Part shown: positions 41,786 through 53,952 of the stretch, one piece after another | How the letters are laid out: each line of letters opens with the position of its first letter | Numbering within the stretch: position 1 is the stretch's first letter | Assembly (NCBI RefSeq): GCF_026151205.1 | Contig: NC_087081.1 | Span: 4,459,246 to 4,523,245, forward strand | DNA: 64,000 bases | DNA from: Bolinopsis microptera | Taxonomy: Eukaryota > Ctenophora > Tentaculata > Lobata > Bolinopsidae | Direction: 5' to 3' | Translations under genes and position numbers: made by a program | Notes under the pieces: generated by a model | Seen by the model: the letters and a program-made list of their open reading frames with translations, nothing else | Database searches by the model: none | Told to the model about the DNA's origin: nothing

Positions 41786-43195
41786 TCAACATCTCACTAA
41801 GGATTATTTCAACTTCTCACTAGAAATTGTTTCAACATCTCACTAGAGATTTTTTCAACATACACTAGAGATTGTTTCAACATATTACTATATATAAAGC
41901 GAGACGATATATATATATATATATTTATCCGTGCCATTTTACTGACACCACGGCATCAACTTTAACGCAAATTTTCGCAAAAACCGTAGAAGATATACAA
42001 CTGAAACTTTATTGACTGGGTCAAATGATTTAATGGCCTCCAAATCTGCATAAAAAATAAAAAATTGGCCAAGAAATAGGAGTTTTAGAGTCTTGACACC
42101 ATTTTAGGGTTATACGGGTTCCTGCTAGTATCACTAAAGAGTAGAGATTGTTTGAACATCATACTAAGATGTAAAGTTTGTTTGCGTCACACTTAAGAGT
42201 ATAGATTGTTTCAACATCTCTTTAGTGAGATGTTGAAGCAATCTCTACTCTTTAGTGAGATGTTGAAACAATCTCTACTCTCTAGTGTGATGTTGAAACA
42301 ATCTCTACTCTCTAGTGTGATGTTGAAACAATCTTTACTCTCTAGTGAGATGTTGAAGCAATCTTTACTCTTAAGTGAGATGTTGAAACAATCTCTACTC
42401 TTTAGTGAGATGTTGAAACAATATCTACTCTTTAGTGAGATGTTGAAACAATCTTTACTCTCTAGTGAGATGTAATTGAAACAATATCTACTCTTTACTC
42501 TTTAGTGAGATGTTGAAACAATCTCGACTCACTAAAGAGTAGAGATTGCTTCAACATCTCACTAGAGAGTAAAGATTGTTTCAACATCACACTAGAGAGT
42601 AGAGATTGTTTCAACATCACACTAGAGAGTAGAGATTGTTTCAACATCTCACTAAAGAGTAGAGATTGCTTCAACATCTCACTAGAGAGTAAAGATTGTT
42701 TCAACATCACACTAGAGAGTAGAGATTGTTTCAACATCTCACTAGAGAGTAAAGATTGTTTCAACATCACACTAGAGAGTAGAGATTGTTTCAACATCAC
42801 ACTTAAGAGTAGAGATTGTTTCAACATCACACTAAAGAGTAGAAATTGTTTCAACATCTCACTAGAGAGTAAAGATTGTTTCAACATCACACTAGAGAGT
42901 AGAGATTGTTTCAACATCACACTAGAGAGTAGAGATTGTTTCAACATCTCACTAAAGAGTAGAGATTGCTTCAACATCACACTAGAGAGTAAAGATTGTT
43001 TCAACATCACACTAAAGAGTAGAGATTGTTTCAACATCACACTAGAGAGTAGAGATTGTTTCAACATCTCACTTAAAGAGTAGAGATTGCTTCAACATCT
43101 CACTAGAGAGTAAAGATTGTTTCAACATCACACTTAAGAGTAGAGATTGTTTCAACATCACACTAGAGAGTAGAAATTGTTTCAACATCACATCA
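41785..43195. repeat. 30-bp minisatellite with internal inversions
   Basis: Unit AGAGATTGTTTCAACATCTC, then ACTAGAGAGT. Orientation is reversed in about 42225-42528 relative to both flanks, with symmetric turning points near 42225 (CATCTCTTTAGTGAGATG) and 42530 (GAGTCGAGATTG-like centre). The right block has about 22 copies; the inverted block about 10. Diverged copies lie at 41785-41890. MLKQSLL-type ORFs are artefacts. Confidence 0.93.
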
Positions 43196-44010
43196 TGTTC
43201 AGCATGTTTTAAAGCGCTGGACGTCTCATTAACTTCTGTCTGATGGTAGCTTGGTCTCTATAATGAATTAACCCTCATCACCCTGCCCCCTCTTACCCTC
43301 TTATTGGCTCATTAAATTGATTTTCAAAACATTGTGATTGCATTGGAGCAGACACGTGGGGGAGTCACGTGGTTAACAAGCTGTCACGTGACGACGCACG
43401 TGGGTGTGACACGTGCTCTTAGTCGAGTAATCATCGCCTCACGTGCGTGAGTAGCCATTTAATGGGTTCATTAATAAAAGCTTTGAAAACGTGTTGTTTG
43501 TATTAAAAATACGGTGGTGATACCACGTGCACAAGAGTGCAATCCATTAAAACGCACCCCATGTAACCAAGTCAGCACGTGCTAAAATATACGCTAGATT
43601 TTGCACGGTTTACTGCTCTTCATTGATCTAATATTTTTCAAGTTTTTAGTAAACTCCCCGCAGTTGCTAGGTTACAGTTGCTAGGTTACAGTTGCTAGGT
43701 TACAGTTGCTAGGTTACAGTTGCGAGTGTCACTACTGTTCGAGCTGTTTCTTCTAATTGTCTCTAATTAGTGGTTTCTGTAGGGTAGTTTTCCGAATTCT
43801 CAGATCGTTTACCTCTGATTAAATGATTCGCAACAATTTAGTATCCCCGAGAGATCATTAAAACCGGGCCGAAAACAATTTATTTCAAAATGAGGCCACG
43901 ATCAAAGATTGCTAGATTACAGTTGCTAGGTTACAGTTGCTAGATTAGGGGCCGTAGTTAACCTCGGGTGAGTTCAGATGACATAAAAACTTGACCTTGT
44001 TTATATAGTT
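43196..44010. other. Spacer between homeobox genes, CACGTG and X-box rich
   Basis: At least eight CACGTG words between about 43350 and 43585 (several as TCACGTGA). GTTGCTAGGTTACA blocks lie at about 43672-43720 (four copies) and 43907-43945 (three). No exon seen. It may be regulatory for either neighbouring homeobox gene. Confidence 0.6.
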
Positions 44011-44275
44011 TTTACAGTTTATATAGTGTTTACAGTTTATAAGTTTATATAGTGTTTACAGTTTATATAGTGTTTACAGTTTATATAGCGTTTACAGTTT
44101 ATATAGTGTTTACAATTTATATAGTGTTTATAGTTTATATAGTGTTTATAGTTTTTATAGTGTTTACAATTTATATAGTGTTTATAGTTTATATAGTGTT
44201 TATAGTTTTTATAGTGTTTATAGTTTATATAGTGTTTACAGTTTATATAGTGTTTACAGTTTATAAATATAAAGT
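44010..44275. repeat. TTTATATAGTGTTTACAG array
   Basis: About 17 copies of a 15-16 bp unit. The 15-bp period keeps frames open, producing a false 77-residue ORF. Confidence 0.93.
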
Positions 44276-44686
44276 TTGCAGATGAGACTAGACGGTTCGG
44301 TTCCTATCTATTAGTAGTAGTTTATTTGGGACTGGTCTGAGGTTTCTACTCAGACGGAGCATGGTAGTCATGGTTACGCATGGGTTTGCTAACCAACAAT
44401 AACCTCCTGAACATGATATAGAAACATATTATTAATAATCCTGCATATTACTGTCACTTATTTCTCATACTGTTAGATACGCATGTTGTCATGCTAACGC
44501 ATGTTGTCATGGTAACGCATGTTGTCATGGTAACGCATGCGCTTTCCTTCAATTTCCCTGTCATTTAACTGACAGTGTTATTGGTTGCTACATGTTGGGA
44601 GGTGGTTGCTATGGTAATTTAAGTGACAGCTCTATTGGCGGTTGCCTAGACAAACCATAGCAATAATTATCTCGATAAAGGAGCAA

Positions 44687-44792
44687 TGACGAGAGACACC
44701 TCGCTAGCTCGATGGCTGGAAATGTCTCTAAAAAATGCTGCCCTCATAAACGAGACAGACATTTCATTTGATCAGTCTTACCAAAGTTTTAG
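44687..44792 (+). CDS. Candidate 5' coding exon, unassigned
   Basis: Starts ATG and encodes MTRDTSLARWLEMSLKNAAL, then INETDISFDQSYQSFR, ending at TTTTAG|GTAATTTATC. The donor is followed by a second copy 21 bp later (CTCTGAG|GTAATCTACC), like other donor repeats here. It ends in phase 2, which does not join directly to the homeobox exon at 45866, so it may belong to another or alternative transcript. No domain recognised. Confidence 0.35.
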
Positions 44793-45359
44793 GTAATTTA
44801 TCATTACTCTGAGGTAATCTACCATTACTCTGTCTTTGTATTGGCTGGTGGATCTCACTTTGCTGGAATATTCAAGTTTGATTGGCCTCCCTTCAGTCTA
44901 CACTTTTTATTTTGTTATTTTTATTGGTTTTTATGAAGATCCTTGCTGCTAAAAATTACGTTTAATTTGTGGAAATTAAAATTTTTGTGCCGTAAAAACG
45001 TCCAGATTTGTAACATTAGCGAAACCAAGGCCCGTCGGTGATTACAGTTGAGAACAACAGTAAATCTTTAGGTTTGCAGAAGTTTAGTTTGCAGATCTAG
45101 TTTGTCTAGACATTACTTTCAAATTTTATTGCACTCTTATTAGAATTATTTTATTGGCGACCATGCCTAGTGTAGACTTAAAGGAGTTTATGTTATAGTG
45201 AGATGATCTTTTAACTTAACTGGTCTATGTCTTAGTGTTGATCATGGTTTGAATTTGTTTACTTGGAAGTTGCAACGTTACAATCTTATTTGACATTCGT
45301 TTTTCCTATCGTAGACTCTATCGCTAATTGATCAACTTGGTTGCTGACGTTCAGTTTCA
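44793..45359. other. Spacer, nothing further recognised
   Basis: AT-rich sequence after the candidate exon. It begins with the short GTAAT..ATTACTCTG duplication; otherwise unique-looking. Confidence 0.4.
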
Positions 45360-45369
45360 GGTTACCGAT

Positions 45370-45715
45370 CAATATTTCCTCGAGCATATGGAACCTGAAA
45401 TAGCTACTATTAGCATTATCCTCGAGCATATGGAACCTGAAATAGCTGCGATTAGCATTATCCTCGAGCATATGGAACCTGAAATAGCTACTATTAGCAT
45501 TATCCTCGAGCATTTGGAACCTGAAATAGCTGCTATTAGCATTATCCTCGAGCATATGGAACCTGAAATAGCTGCTATTAGCATTATCCTCGAGCATATG
45601 GAACCTGAAATAGCTGCTATTAGCATTATCCTCGAGCATATGGAACCTGAAATAGCTGCTATTAGCATTATCCTCGAGCATATGGAAGCTGAAATAGCTA
45701 CTATTAGCATTATCG
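45370..45715. repeat. 42-bp minisatellite upstream of the second homeobox gene
   Basis: Eight copies of CTCGAGCATATGGAACCTGA, then AATAGCTGCTATTAGCATTATC. The period is a multiple of three, so three overlapping ORFs on both strands of 123-163 residues stay open. With no codon-type substitution pattern they are probably artefacts. It ends about 150 bp before the start codon at 45866. Confidence 0.93.
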
Positions 45716-45865
45716 AGACAAATTCAATTATCATGAGCAACCAGATTTTGTCGAAGTCACTGATATGTTTTTTTGATTATTATGCTATAACTAAAGATAT
45801 ATTGCGCGACTTACATTAGAACTATAAAAGTATAAAGCAATATACTAACTATAATACTATAAGCA

Positions 45866-48424
45866 ATGATCGCTACAGCCCATCCATTCTCGATAACCAA
45901 TATTCTGGAGGGTGACTCTCTTTCTAGCAGCGTGGAGAAATTGTCTCCACTCAACGTAGATACATCTGTAAGAAAAGGTAATTATTCAAGTTATTTACAT
46001 AACTTTATATAATAGAAATATAACAAGACAAAGTAATTATTCAAGTTATTTACATAACTTTATATAATAGAAATATAACAAGAAAAGATAATTATTCAAG
46101 TTATTTACATAACTTTATATAATAGAAATATAACAAGACAAAATAATTATTCAAGTTATTTACATAACTTTATATAATAGAAATATACCAAGGAAAAGTA
46201 ATTATTCAAGTTATTTACATAACTTTATATAATAGAAATATAATAAGAAAAGGTAAATATTTAAATTATTACATAACTTTATATAATAGAAATATAATAA
46301 GAAAAGGTATTTATTCAAATTATTTACTTTTTCAGTTTCGTGATTCTAATCTCTGTTCATGTTTGGTGTTACGTTTTTATCATAATTCATGCCGTAACAC
46401 TCGCCTGCGAACAACTGAAATATTTCCGCTTAATCGATTAAACAATATTCATATCATGTTTATAAGTAATATTATCAATATTATTAATTATAGGTATATC
46501 ACTAACTGGACCTCTGTTGCCAATAGCTACTTACGCAGAGCCCTCTCTTAGCAACCGCCTCACCTCGCTTAGCAAAACTACAAGATCACTTAGCAACATG
46601 ATGGCATGTTCTAGCCAAACAACTTCGCCAAACAACAGAATTACGTCACCTAGCAACCTCGTGATGTCACCTAGCAGCCTCGTGACGTCACCTATTTACC
46701 ACATGACATCACCTAGCAACCTCGTGACGTCACCTAGCAACCTCGTGACGTCACCTATTTACCACATAACGTCACCAGAACAACAGACAGTTCACCCAAA
46801 TATGGTAGTTCAGGAGAGTGACACGTGGAGACAGAGTGATGCTATCAACTCTTTTACTGAGGTAACCATGACAATATATTTGAAGTAACCAGAGCAACAT
46901 ATCTCCTAAATTATATATCTTTTGGCGTTATTTGTTATCTTGCACAGGACACAGGTAGATATCTGTTTTAATGATTTATTTTCATCATCTCTGTTCTAAA
47001 CGTAATTGCAATTTCTGCAGGAGTTGATGAAGAATTTTGGTACAAGTTTGATGAAGTTGAGTGGATTATCAGATCCAGTGTCCTTGGTGACGGATCAAGG
47101 CGCACCTTTACCTTGGCCTATACTTATTGCTTCTAGTCTCAGCAAACATGGTAACAAAAGGAAAAATTACGAAATTTAGTTTATAATTTTAACATGGTGA
47201 AGTTTTAACTTTTTAAATTTGAATGCGTTTTAGTCGTGTCCTGCGATATCTTCTCATAGCAGGGTTGCAAGATGTGAAGGATAGAAATGGCCCAGAAGTA
47301 TATATATCTATATACTATGTACATGTACTATGTACATATACTATGTACATGTTATGTATATATCAAGACTCTATGAATATAACACAAGACTTGGTCACAA
47401 TGGTAACCATGGTAACATGGTAACACAGGACTTACCATAACATGTCACAATGGCAGGCATGATAAAAACAAGAAAGAGAAGAACGACTTTCTCGCGCGAA
47501 CAGCTGGTGAACATGGAGAGAACGTTCCAGAAGCACCCTTATCTAACTCCAACACAGCGAGCAGACCTGGCTAAGTCCCTCAACTTGGCTCAGATACAAG
47601 TCCAGGTAAGTACCTCAACTTGGCTCAGATACAAGTCCAGGTAAGTCCCTCAACTTGGCTCAGATACAAGTCCAGGTAAGTCCTTCAACTTGGCTCAGAT
47701 ACAAGTCAAGGTAAGTTCCTCAACTTGGCTCAGATACAAGTCCAGGTAAGTCCCTCAACTTGGCTCAGCTACAAGTCCAGGTAAGTCCCTCAACTTGGCT
47801 CAGATACAAGTCCAGGTAAGTCCCTCAACTTGGCTCAGATACAAGTCCAGGTAAGTCCCTCAACTTGGCTCAGCTACAAGTCCAGGTAAGTCCCTCAACT
47901 TGGCTCAGATACAAGTCCAGGTAAGTCCCTCAACTTGACTCAGATACAAGTCCAGGTAAGTCCCTCAACTTGGCTCAGATACAAGTTCAGGTAAGTCCCT
48001 CAACTTGGCTCAGATACAAGTTCAGGTAAGTCCCTCAACTTGGCTCAGCTACAAGTCCAGGTAAGTCCCTCACCTTGGCTCAGATACAAGTCCAGGTAAG
48101 TCCCTCAACTTGGCTCAGATACAAGTCCAGGTAAGTCCCTCAACTTGGCTCAGATACAAGTCCAGGTAAGTCCCTCAACTTGGCTCAGATACAAGTTCAG
48201 GTAAGTCCCTCAACTTGGCTCAGATACAAGTCCAGGTAAGTCCCTCAACTTGGCTCAGATACAAGTCCAGGTAAGTCCCTCAACTTGGCTCAGATCCAAG
48301 TCCAGGTAAGTCCCTCTATTTGGCCTATTTTTTATCACAGTCAATAAACAAATATAAATTATATTCTTACTCATAGGTTTGGTTCCAAAACAGAAGAGCT
48401 AAGTGCAAGAAAACTGGAGTTTGA
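45866..48424 (+). CDS. Homeobox transcription factor with EH1 motif, five exons, 268 aa
   Basis: Exons 45866-45977, 46494-46861, 47021-47150, 47457-47605 and 48377-48424 (TGA). They sum to 807 bp with all phases matching. An EH1-like motif HPFSITNILEGD lies at residues 7-18. Exon 2 is Ser/Thr/Pro-rich with SPSNLVT repeats. Exon 3 ends PWPILIASSLSKH. The homeodomain is RKRRTTFSREQLVNMERTFQ, then KHPYLTPTQRADLAKSLNLA, then QIQVQ and VWFQNRRAKCKK, with an intron between positions 46 and 47. The 46/47 intron and QVQVWFQNRRAK suggest the PRD-like class with Gln50, while HPYLTPTQR is more ANTP-like, so the class is open. It is a nuclear DNA-binding regulator, probably a repressor through EH1. The protein ends nine residues after the homeodomain core. 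Confidence 0.82.
45972..46322 (+). repeat. 55-bp array starting at the exon 1 donor of the second homeobox gene
   Basis: Seven units of AGAAAAG, then GTAATTATTCAAGTTATTTA and CATAACTTTATATAATAG. The first unit is the exon 1 end with its donor at 45978. Donor positions recur at 46033, 46088, 46143, 46198, 46253 and 46307; the GT is kept at 46033, 46198, 46253 and 46307 and lost (AT) at 46088 and 46143. Confidence 0.93.
47579..48310 (+). repeat. 35-bp array of 21 splice donors at the homeobox exon 4 end
   Basis: Unit CTCAACTTGGCTCAGATACA, then AGTCCAG|GTAAGTCC: the last 27 or so bases of the exon, encoding LNLAQIQVQ of the homeodomain, plus the donor. The first donor is at 47606 and the last at 48306, exactly 20 periods of 35 bp later. 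All donors read GTAAGT. Only the first keeps the homeodomain frame; reading into the second unit meets TAA. Confidence 0.97.
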
Positions 48425-49896
48425 GAGAATTCAGGTAGAGATCTGAAGGGGATCTCACAAAAGTCTAATCCTCAAAAGAATAATCCTCAAGCTCAAGTCA
48501 AAGTGTTTTAGACTTCCGATCAACAGCCAAATCAACGAGCAACAAAATCGAATTCTGTGATGAAATAATAAAAATGATTTACACTGTTCCACTCGGCCGT
48601 TTAACGCTCTAGGAAGGAGTCACAACAATTAAAATATTACTTTGCACTATGCTGTATTGAATGACAAATATTTTTAACATTTAATATTAAAATGATTGAA
48701 TGGTAAGTATTTTGATGACAACGATTTTATGAATTTTGAATTTACAATTTCTCTATAGAGCTATAGGGCTACTATTTAATTAATAGTAATACTGCGGTAT
48801 TACTATTAGTTAAATTAACTATTTCCGTTTTGTTTTAATACGTGCACTTAACAGTCATGGTTACTTGCTGATGTTGTAATATACTATGACTCTTAAAGGC
48901 CACGGCGGTAATAAGTCACGAATTTCTGTATGGAACTACTAGGGCTACTATTTAATTTTAACTAATAGTAACACTGTGGTATTAACTATTTCTGTGCTGC
49001 TTAATTAATCTACATACAGTACGAATAATTTACACAACTTTATACCTTAACATGATGTCATGAAACGTGGTTTTTTAATAGTCCGAAAGTAGGCTAGTCA
49101 CTTTGCCACTTTTATGTTGAACTGTTATAGGTTAAAACCACTCCAAATTTAAACAGGTCGTCATTTTAAAGATTGACATTGCATTCAAGAGCATGTACCA
49201 TGTTCTTTAATTCTTCTTAATTTTCATCGTTTCAAATGTTTAACTGTATTTTAGATTTAACAAAATAAATAATTATAACTTGATGATCAAGAACTAAAGC
49301 GAGCTGCAGAAGAACAAATTCATTTGTTATTCTTAAAGATAAGCATCAAATCCCAGAATGATGTAGTGAATTAATGATTTAGTGCTCACTTATTCGATTG
49401 TATTACATCGCTTTAAACTTAAGAAATAGAGATTTGCATCTTTCTACTGTTATTAAATTAGACAATTCGAATTTTAATTTGGGAGGGGGTCTGGTAAATT
49501 AACATTAGAGTGATTTCTACAACAAAAGCACTGTGTAAAGCATCTAATGTCGGGATTGTGCTATGAAACTCCTCAAACAATCAGTTTTTTAACTGCTTTT
49601 CGCCAAAATTAAAATATCTCTCAGAACCTGTGTTTTATCCACTGTCCGCTGTATACTCACATATTGGTCCTATTTTAGTTATTTTCCATCATTTACTCCT
49701 TTCCCCAAAAACTCTGTAACCACTTTCATTGACTCAATAACAAATAAATTAAAAATAAATGACAAAAATGGAAAGTACAATAGAACTTTTTAAAATGTGT
49801 CTCAGCTATTTCTAAACTTGAATGATCACGTGTATGGAATTATAAAAGTTTGTAATAAAATTTAGTTTGTAAATATGAATGTTCATATCTGTGCAG
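48425..49896. other. 3' region of the second homeobox gene and spacer
   Basis: Possible polyadenylation word AATAAA-like at about 48566. A diverged duplication of about 90 bp around CTATAGGGCTACTATTTAAT recurs at about 48760 and 48935. No collagen-type exon was recognised here. Confidence 0.45.
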
Positions 49897-50162
49897 GTGC
49901 TATGGGGGACTCTGGAGACCCAGGAATGCCAGGAATGCCAGGAATGCCAGGAACGGACGGAACACCAGGACAACCAGGGAGCTGTGAAGCAGGAACAAAT
50001 TCCTGCTCTCTTAAGTTAGGACATTGTTATGCAGAGAGCAGCTTTAAGTTGACAGCACAGTGTCGACTAGGGTACGCCGCTACGTCAATCTGGAGAAATT
50101 CCAAATTTTGGGGACTGAGATGTTGTAAGATTGTTGGAGGTGTTGAGGATGAAGTGGTTTAA
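49897..50162 (+). CDS. Collagen-like terminal exon with Cys-rich end (partial)
   Basis: After an acceptor (CTGTGCAG|GTGC) the frame reads a short Gly-X-Y run (GDPGMPGMPGMPGTDGTPGQ), then a cysteine-rich C-terminus: CEAGTNSCSLKLGHC, QCRLGYAATSIW, FWGLRCCKI, stop at 50162. Seven cysteines suggest a secreted or matrix protein. Earlier exons were not found in the 1.4 kb upstream; an ATG at 49875 in frame would give a 95-residue protein without a signal peptide. Either it is the last exon of a gene with distant 5' exons, or an isolated remnant. Confidence 0.6.
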
Positions 50163-52564
50163 ACAGACTGGAAGCTGATTTTGAAGTGAAACTTGAGATG
50201 AAACAAAATCTATTTCACTCTGAGTTAAAGCTGTATTTTTACAATCTATAACGCAAAACAAATTGCGTAAAATTTATCTAAAACTGAGAACATGAGCCCC
50301 TTTTTTCTTGATCATTGACAAAGGTTTACATTTATTATTTACTAATTGGATATTACAATGGCTCAGACAGACCTTGATATATGTACCGAGCACTTTACAA
50401 TTGTTATAAAATTTAATCATATTTGTTTATAACTGCTCCTTATACAAAGCTTACTAAGTTTTCATTGTGTAGTGTCTACTTTACGTCAGCCTAAGCTAAG
50501 TTTTTATTACGTTCAAACCAGATAATTATATTTAAGTTGCTCATTATGCAGTCATTATAATTTGAATTACGTGTTTCGATAAGAATAAAGTTTCATCGAA
50601 AAAGCTTACAGTTCTTTTGTTTTATTTTAAATGGTTATTATCTAATACATTTTAAATCAAAAAAGTGGAATTATGCAGCAACATTTAATACCTAGGTATA
50701 AGTTTAAACCCCCTTCTTTATATTAAGAGACCATATCTACCCTTACCAATATTAGTGGTAACATTAATTGATTGCGTAGTACCTCACAAAAATATTTAGA
50801 TAACGTAAATAGATTAAGATATAGATAACGTAGTTGCATAACGATCGTATAAGCATCAGCATGACGCCATAAATTCTAGAAAATAACATCGTTCTCAAAT
50901 TGTAGTAACTATTCATTTCGAATGGAATCTAACACAATCCATAAAGTGAATATATTTCTAATTAACATCGTGACCACATGCTAGGAAAGTTTTTGGAGTT
51001 TTCAGTAGATAGTGGCACGGTGATTTCATAGAAATACTGATAACAATTGCAATTATTCCAAGTTTTCACGTTGATTTAATCGCTCACGTTCCAGCTTTGT
51101 GAAATAGTCATTGTTTCCTCCCTAAATATGACGTTAAAACTACCTTCACCACAAGAGAAGACATTCTGTAATGCCTGCTGCTATTCGAATTTTAAACTAT
51201 CGTGCTTGTGATCGTACACATTTGTTCATCATGCTTATATCTTTTATGTAGTCATAAATGTTCTCAACTTTCACTCGTTCCTGCTCTCGTGAGATTTTCA
51301 ATTTTCGTTATTTTGTGTCAGAGTGACTGACTCAGCGTGGCCGATGTCGTGTAAGAGAATTTTGCCAATTGCATGCACCATTCGAACTTGTTAAAACGTT
51401 GTGATTTACGATTGACCGTATAAAATGTAGTGCTAGTAGTAGTAGTAGTAGTAGTAGTAGTAATGATAAGATAAATGCTAAGAATTCGTGCCTGTCTCAT
51501 TGTCTCGATTGTTTCTACGTTGAGCTCGGATATATATAGGTATTATAAATTAAGTTACTCAAGTCCGAGACACTATTAACTTTCAAAAGGTATCGCTATC
51601 AAGCCAATGTTGACTCAATACTCTAAAATATTTTAATGGTTTCTTTAAGATTCGGAAGGTTCGTGAGTGATTAGTTTGTTACTTTGCAGAAGTGAACCCT
51701 TTAGTAATAGTATGTTGTTTTATAGCTGTTGCCGAGGTTACATTTTTAAATACATTTGATGCTTATTAAATAATGATCTTGCGAGAAATTTAGGAATATT
51801 TAGTCATCTGCAGAGATTTCCTCCCTTCGATTAAGTTCAATAATATCGAGAGAGTCGCGTAAACTTTCCTTTGCTTATTCCAGATTACAAATGTTGTTTT
51901 ATGGGATCCCTAAAATAAAATAAAATTTTTTATCAACAAATAAACAGAAATCATAAATTGATCGGCATTTGTTTCATATCTCTGTTAATAATAAGAAGTA
52001 CATCCGAAGAGTGAAGATACGATACTATCAACCATTGTCCTCAAATCTCGTCACAAAATAGAGTACTCGAATATAATTTATATTCATGTGAAAGGTTTGA
52101 ATTATTAGAACCTGCTTTGAATTTTTTGTGAAGCCAACCCACTAAATCGAGACAAAGATACATATATCTCAGACCCATTGTATAAAATATAAATGGCAAT
52201 AGATAATGAGCGTTATAATGGCCGATTATTTCTGTCCCTTAAGTGTTATTGTCTATCAGTTGCATGCATTATTCTCCTCCGCGGCTGAAGTCGAACATTT
52301 CATCTTGTTAAGTTATAGTTCCTCACTCATGTGTGAAAGGGGCCCCAGCCAGATGCTGAAAATTATCATCTCGAAATATTTGTTTTATTCCTAAAATAAA
52401 AATAGTTTGATCTGACTTTGTTCATCATGATCAGAAGACATTTATTTCAGAGTCTTCGGCTATTCTTTCTCCCGCCTTGTGGAGCTGCACAGTAAAAGAA
52501 CTTTTGATATATTTAAGTGTTTGTCTTGGCATTAATATCCTTTATATGTCTGTCCAGAGTAAAT
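50163..52564. other. AT-rich intergenic region
   Basis: No exon or element recognised. A short (AGT)n at about 51430-51462. The ORF at 52206-52394 shows no pattern. Confidence 0.45.
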
Positions 52565-53080
52565 AGGTACCTTACAAGACTTTTTTGTGGCGGACCAATT
52601 TGCGACGAAATTTTGGCGGTCCGAAAATATGGCGAAATTGAACAAAAACCGTCACATTTCGGACGTCACAGAAAATAAGGGTATTTTTCATCATTTTTTG
52701 TGACAGTAAGCAGTAAGGAAATTTCTGAAAATCGGTAAAATCATGTTCAAACTTAGTCTGTATTAAGACTGTAAGACTTTCATGTTAGCACATACTAATG
52801 CGTATTTTAATGCAAATTTAAACTGTATTGCTTGACATTCAATTCGTCATTGGTGTGGTGATAATTGGTCCCAAGATGCCAGAATTTATTTATTTATTTT
52901 ACTTGATATTACTTTTTAGAAACAAAATAAAGCAGTGAAGGCACAGTCATTGAAATAAGCTAAAAGATAATGCGACGGATTCTATTACGACGACCGAAAT
53001 TTTGGCGGTCCGAAAATATGGCGAAATTTTCGGAAAACCGCCACATTTCGTACGTTATAAATATGTCTTGTAAGGTACCT
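52565..53080. mobile_element. TIR element / MITE, about 516 bp
   Basis: Inverted ends AGGTACCTTACAAGAC and GTCTTGTAAGGTACCT. Subterminal direct copies of TTGGCGGTCCGAAAATATGG occur near both ends (about 52613 and 53001). Non-coding. The target duplication is unclear and the superfamily not assigned. Confidence 0.8.
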
Positions 53081-53952
53081 TATCAGCCCTAATTTATACG
53101 CAACAACCTGTTATTGAGAGCCCTAATTAAGAGCATAGCAGAGCAAATTACTCAAATAAATGTTTCAAGAAGTCTTAGGATATAAATTTTGGACCGCAAT
53201 TTAATGTTTGTTTGCTACATTTAAGCTCAATTAAACAGGAATTTCAACGAAGCACGAATTACTGTACAGATTAAGAACCATCATAGTTCATACAAATGTC
53301 GGCGAATAATTAGTCATTACACAGTACGTTCTGTGTCAGTCATAGGACATTTGTACGGTATTTGTACTCTTGTACGCATAAAGACTGCAAGACTATTGTA
53401 AATAGTATTGATCCAAATTCCGAAATAATGAATAAACACAATTATATGAGCAATCAAAATTATACGGCCAAAATTGTGAGCGTCCCTCTTTATAAGCAGT
53501 CGATTGCAAGTTGCCGAAATAAGGGCTGTTCATTAACAGGGCCTTGATTCATTAACAGGATTAATTAAAGGGTCGACGAGATTTGCCTTGTCTGCCCAAT
53601 TTTCATGGATATGATCGACCTTTTACTATTAATATTATGGCTATCCGCTTTCTTAAATAATTATCTTATAGTTTTTGGCTTAGATTAACAGATTCGCTGC
53701 GCCCATACTTTTAACGGCTTTCTTTCTTCACCGATCATTTCCCCGACACAATTTCAAACGATTATGTTTTTCGTCGACCATATTTTGAAATTTAAATATG
53801 ACATCGCTGAGCCAATTTGAATTTCTTGAGTTGTTTAAAAAAATTTTAAAAAACGATCTTGAATTCTTCTGATAAATGTTTTGTTTAAGACGAGGTTTTA
53901 GTCATTATATTTATACTGTTAACAATAATCAGTGATTGAAGGGTGAAGGGAG
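53081..53952. other. Upstream region of the adhesion GPCR
   Basis: AT-rich. No exon before the start codon at 53953 was recognised. Confidence 0.4.

Noticed and set aside
42206-43067. MLKQSLLSS repeat ORFs on both strands
   Set aside because: 30-bp minisatellite artefacts; the orientation switch explains why both strands give the same peptide.
45286-45819. Three overlapping ORFs of 123-163 residues
   Set aside because: The 42-bp period keeps all frames open; no preference for one frame.
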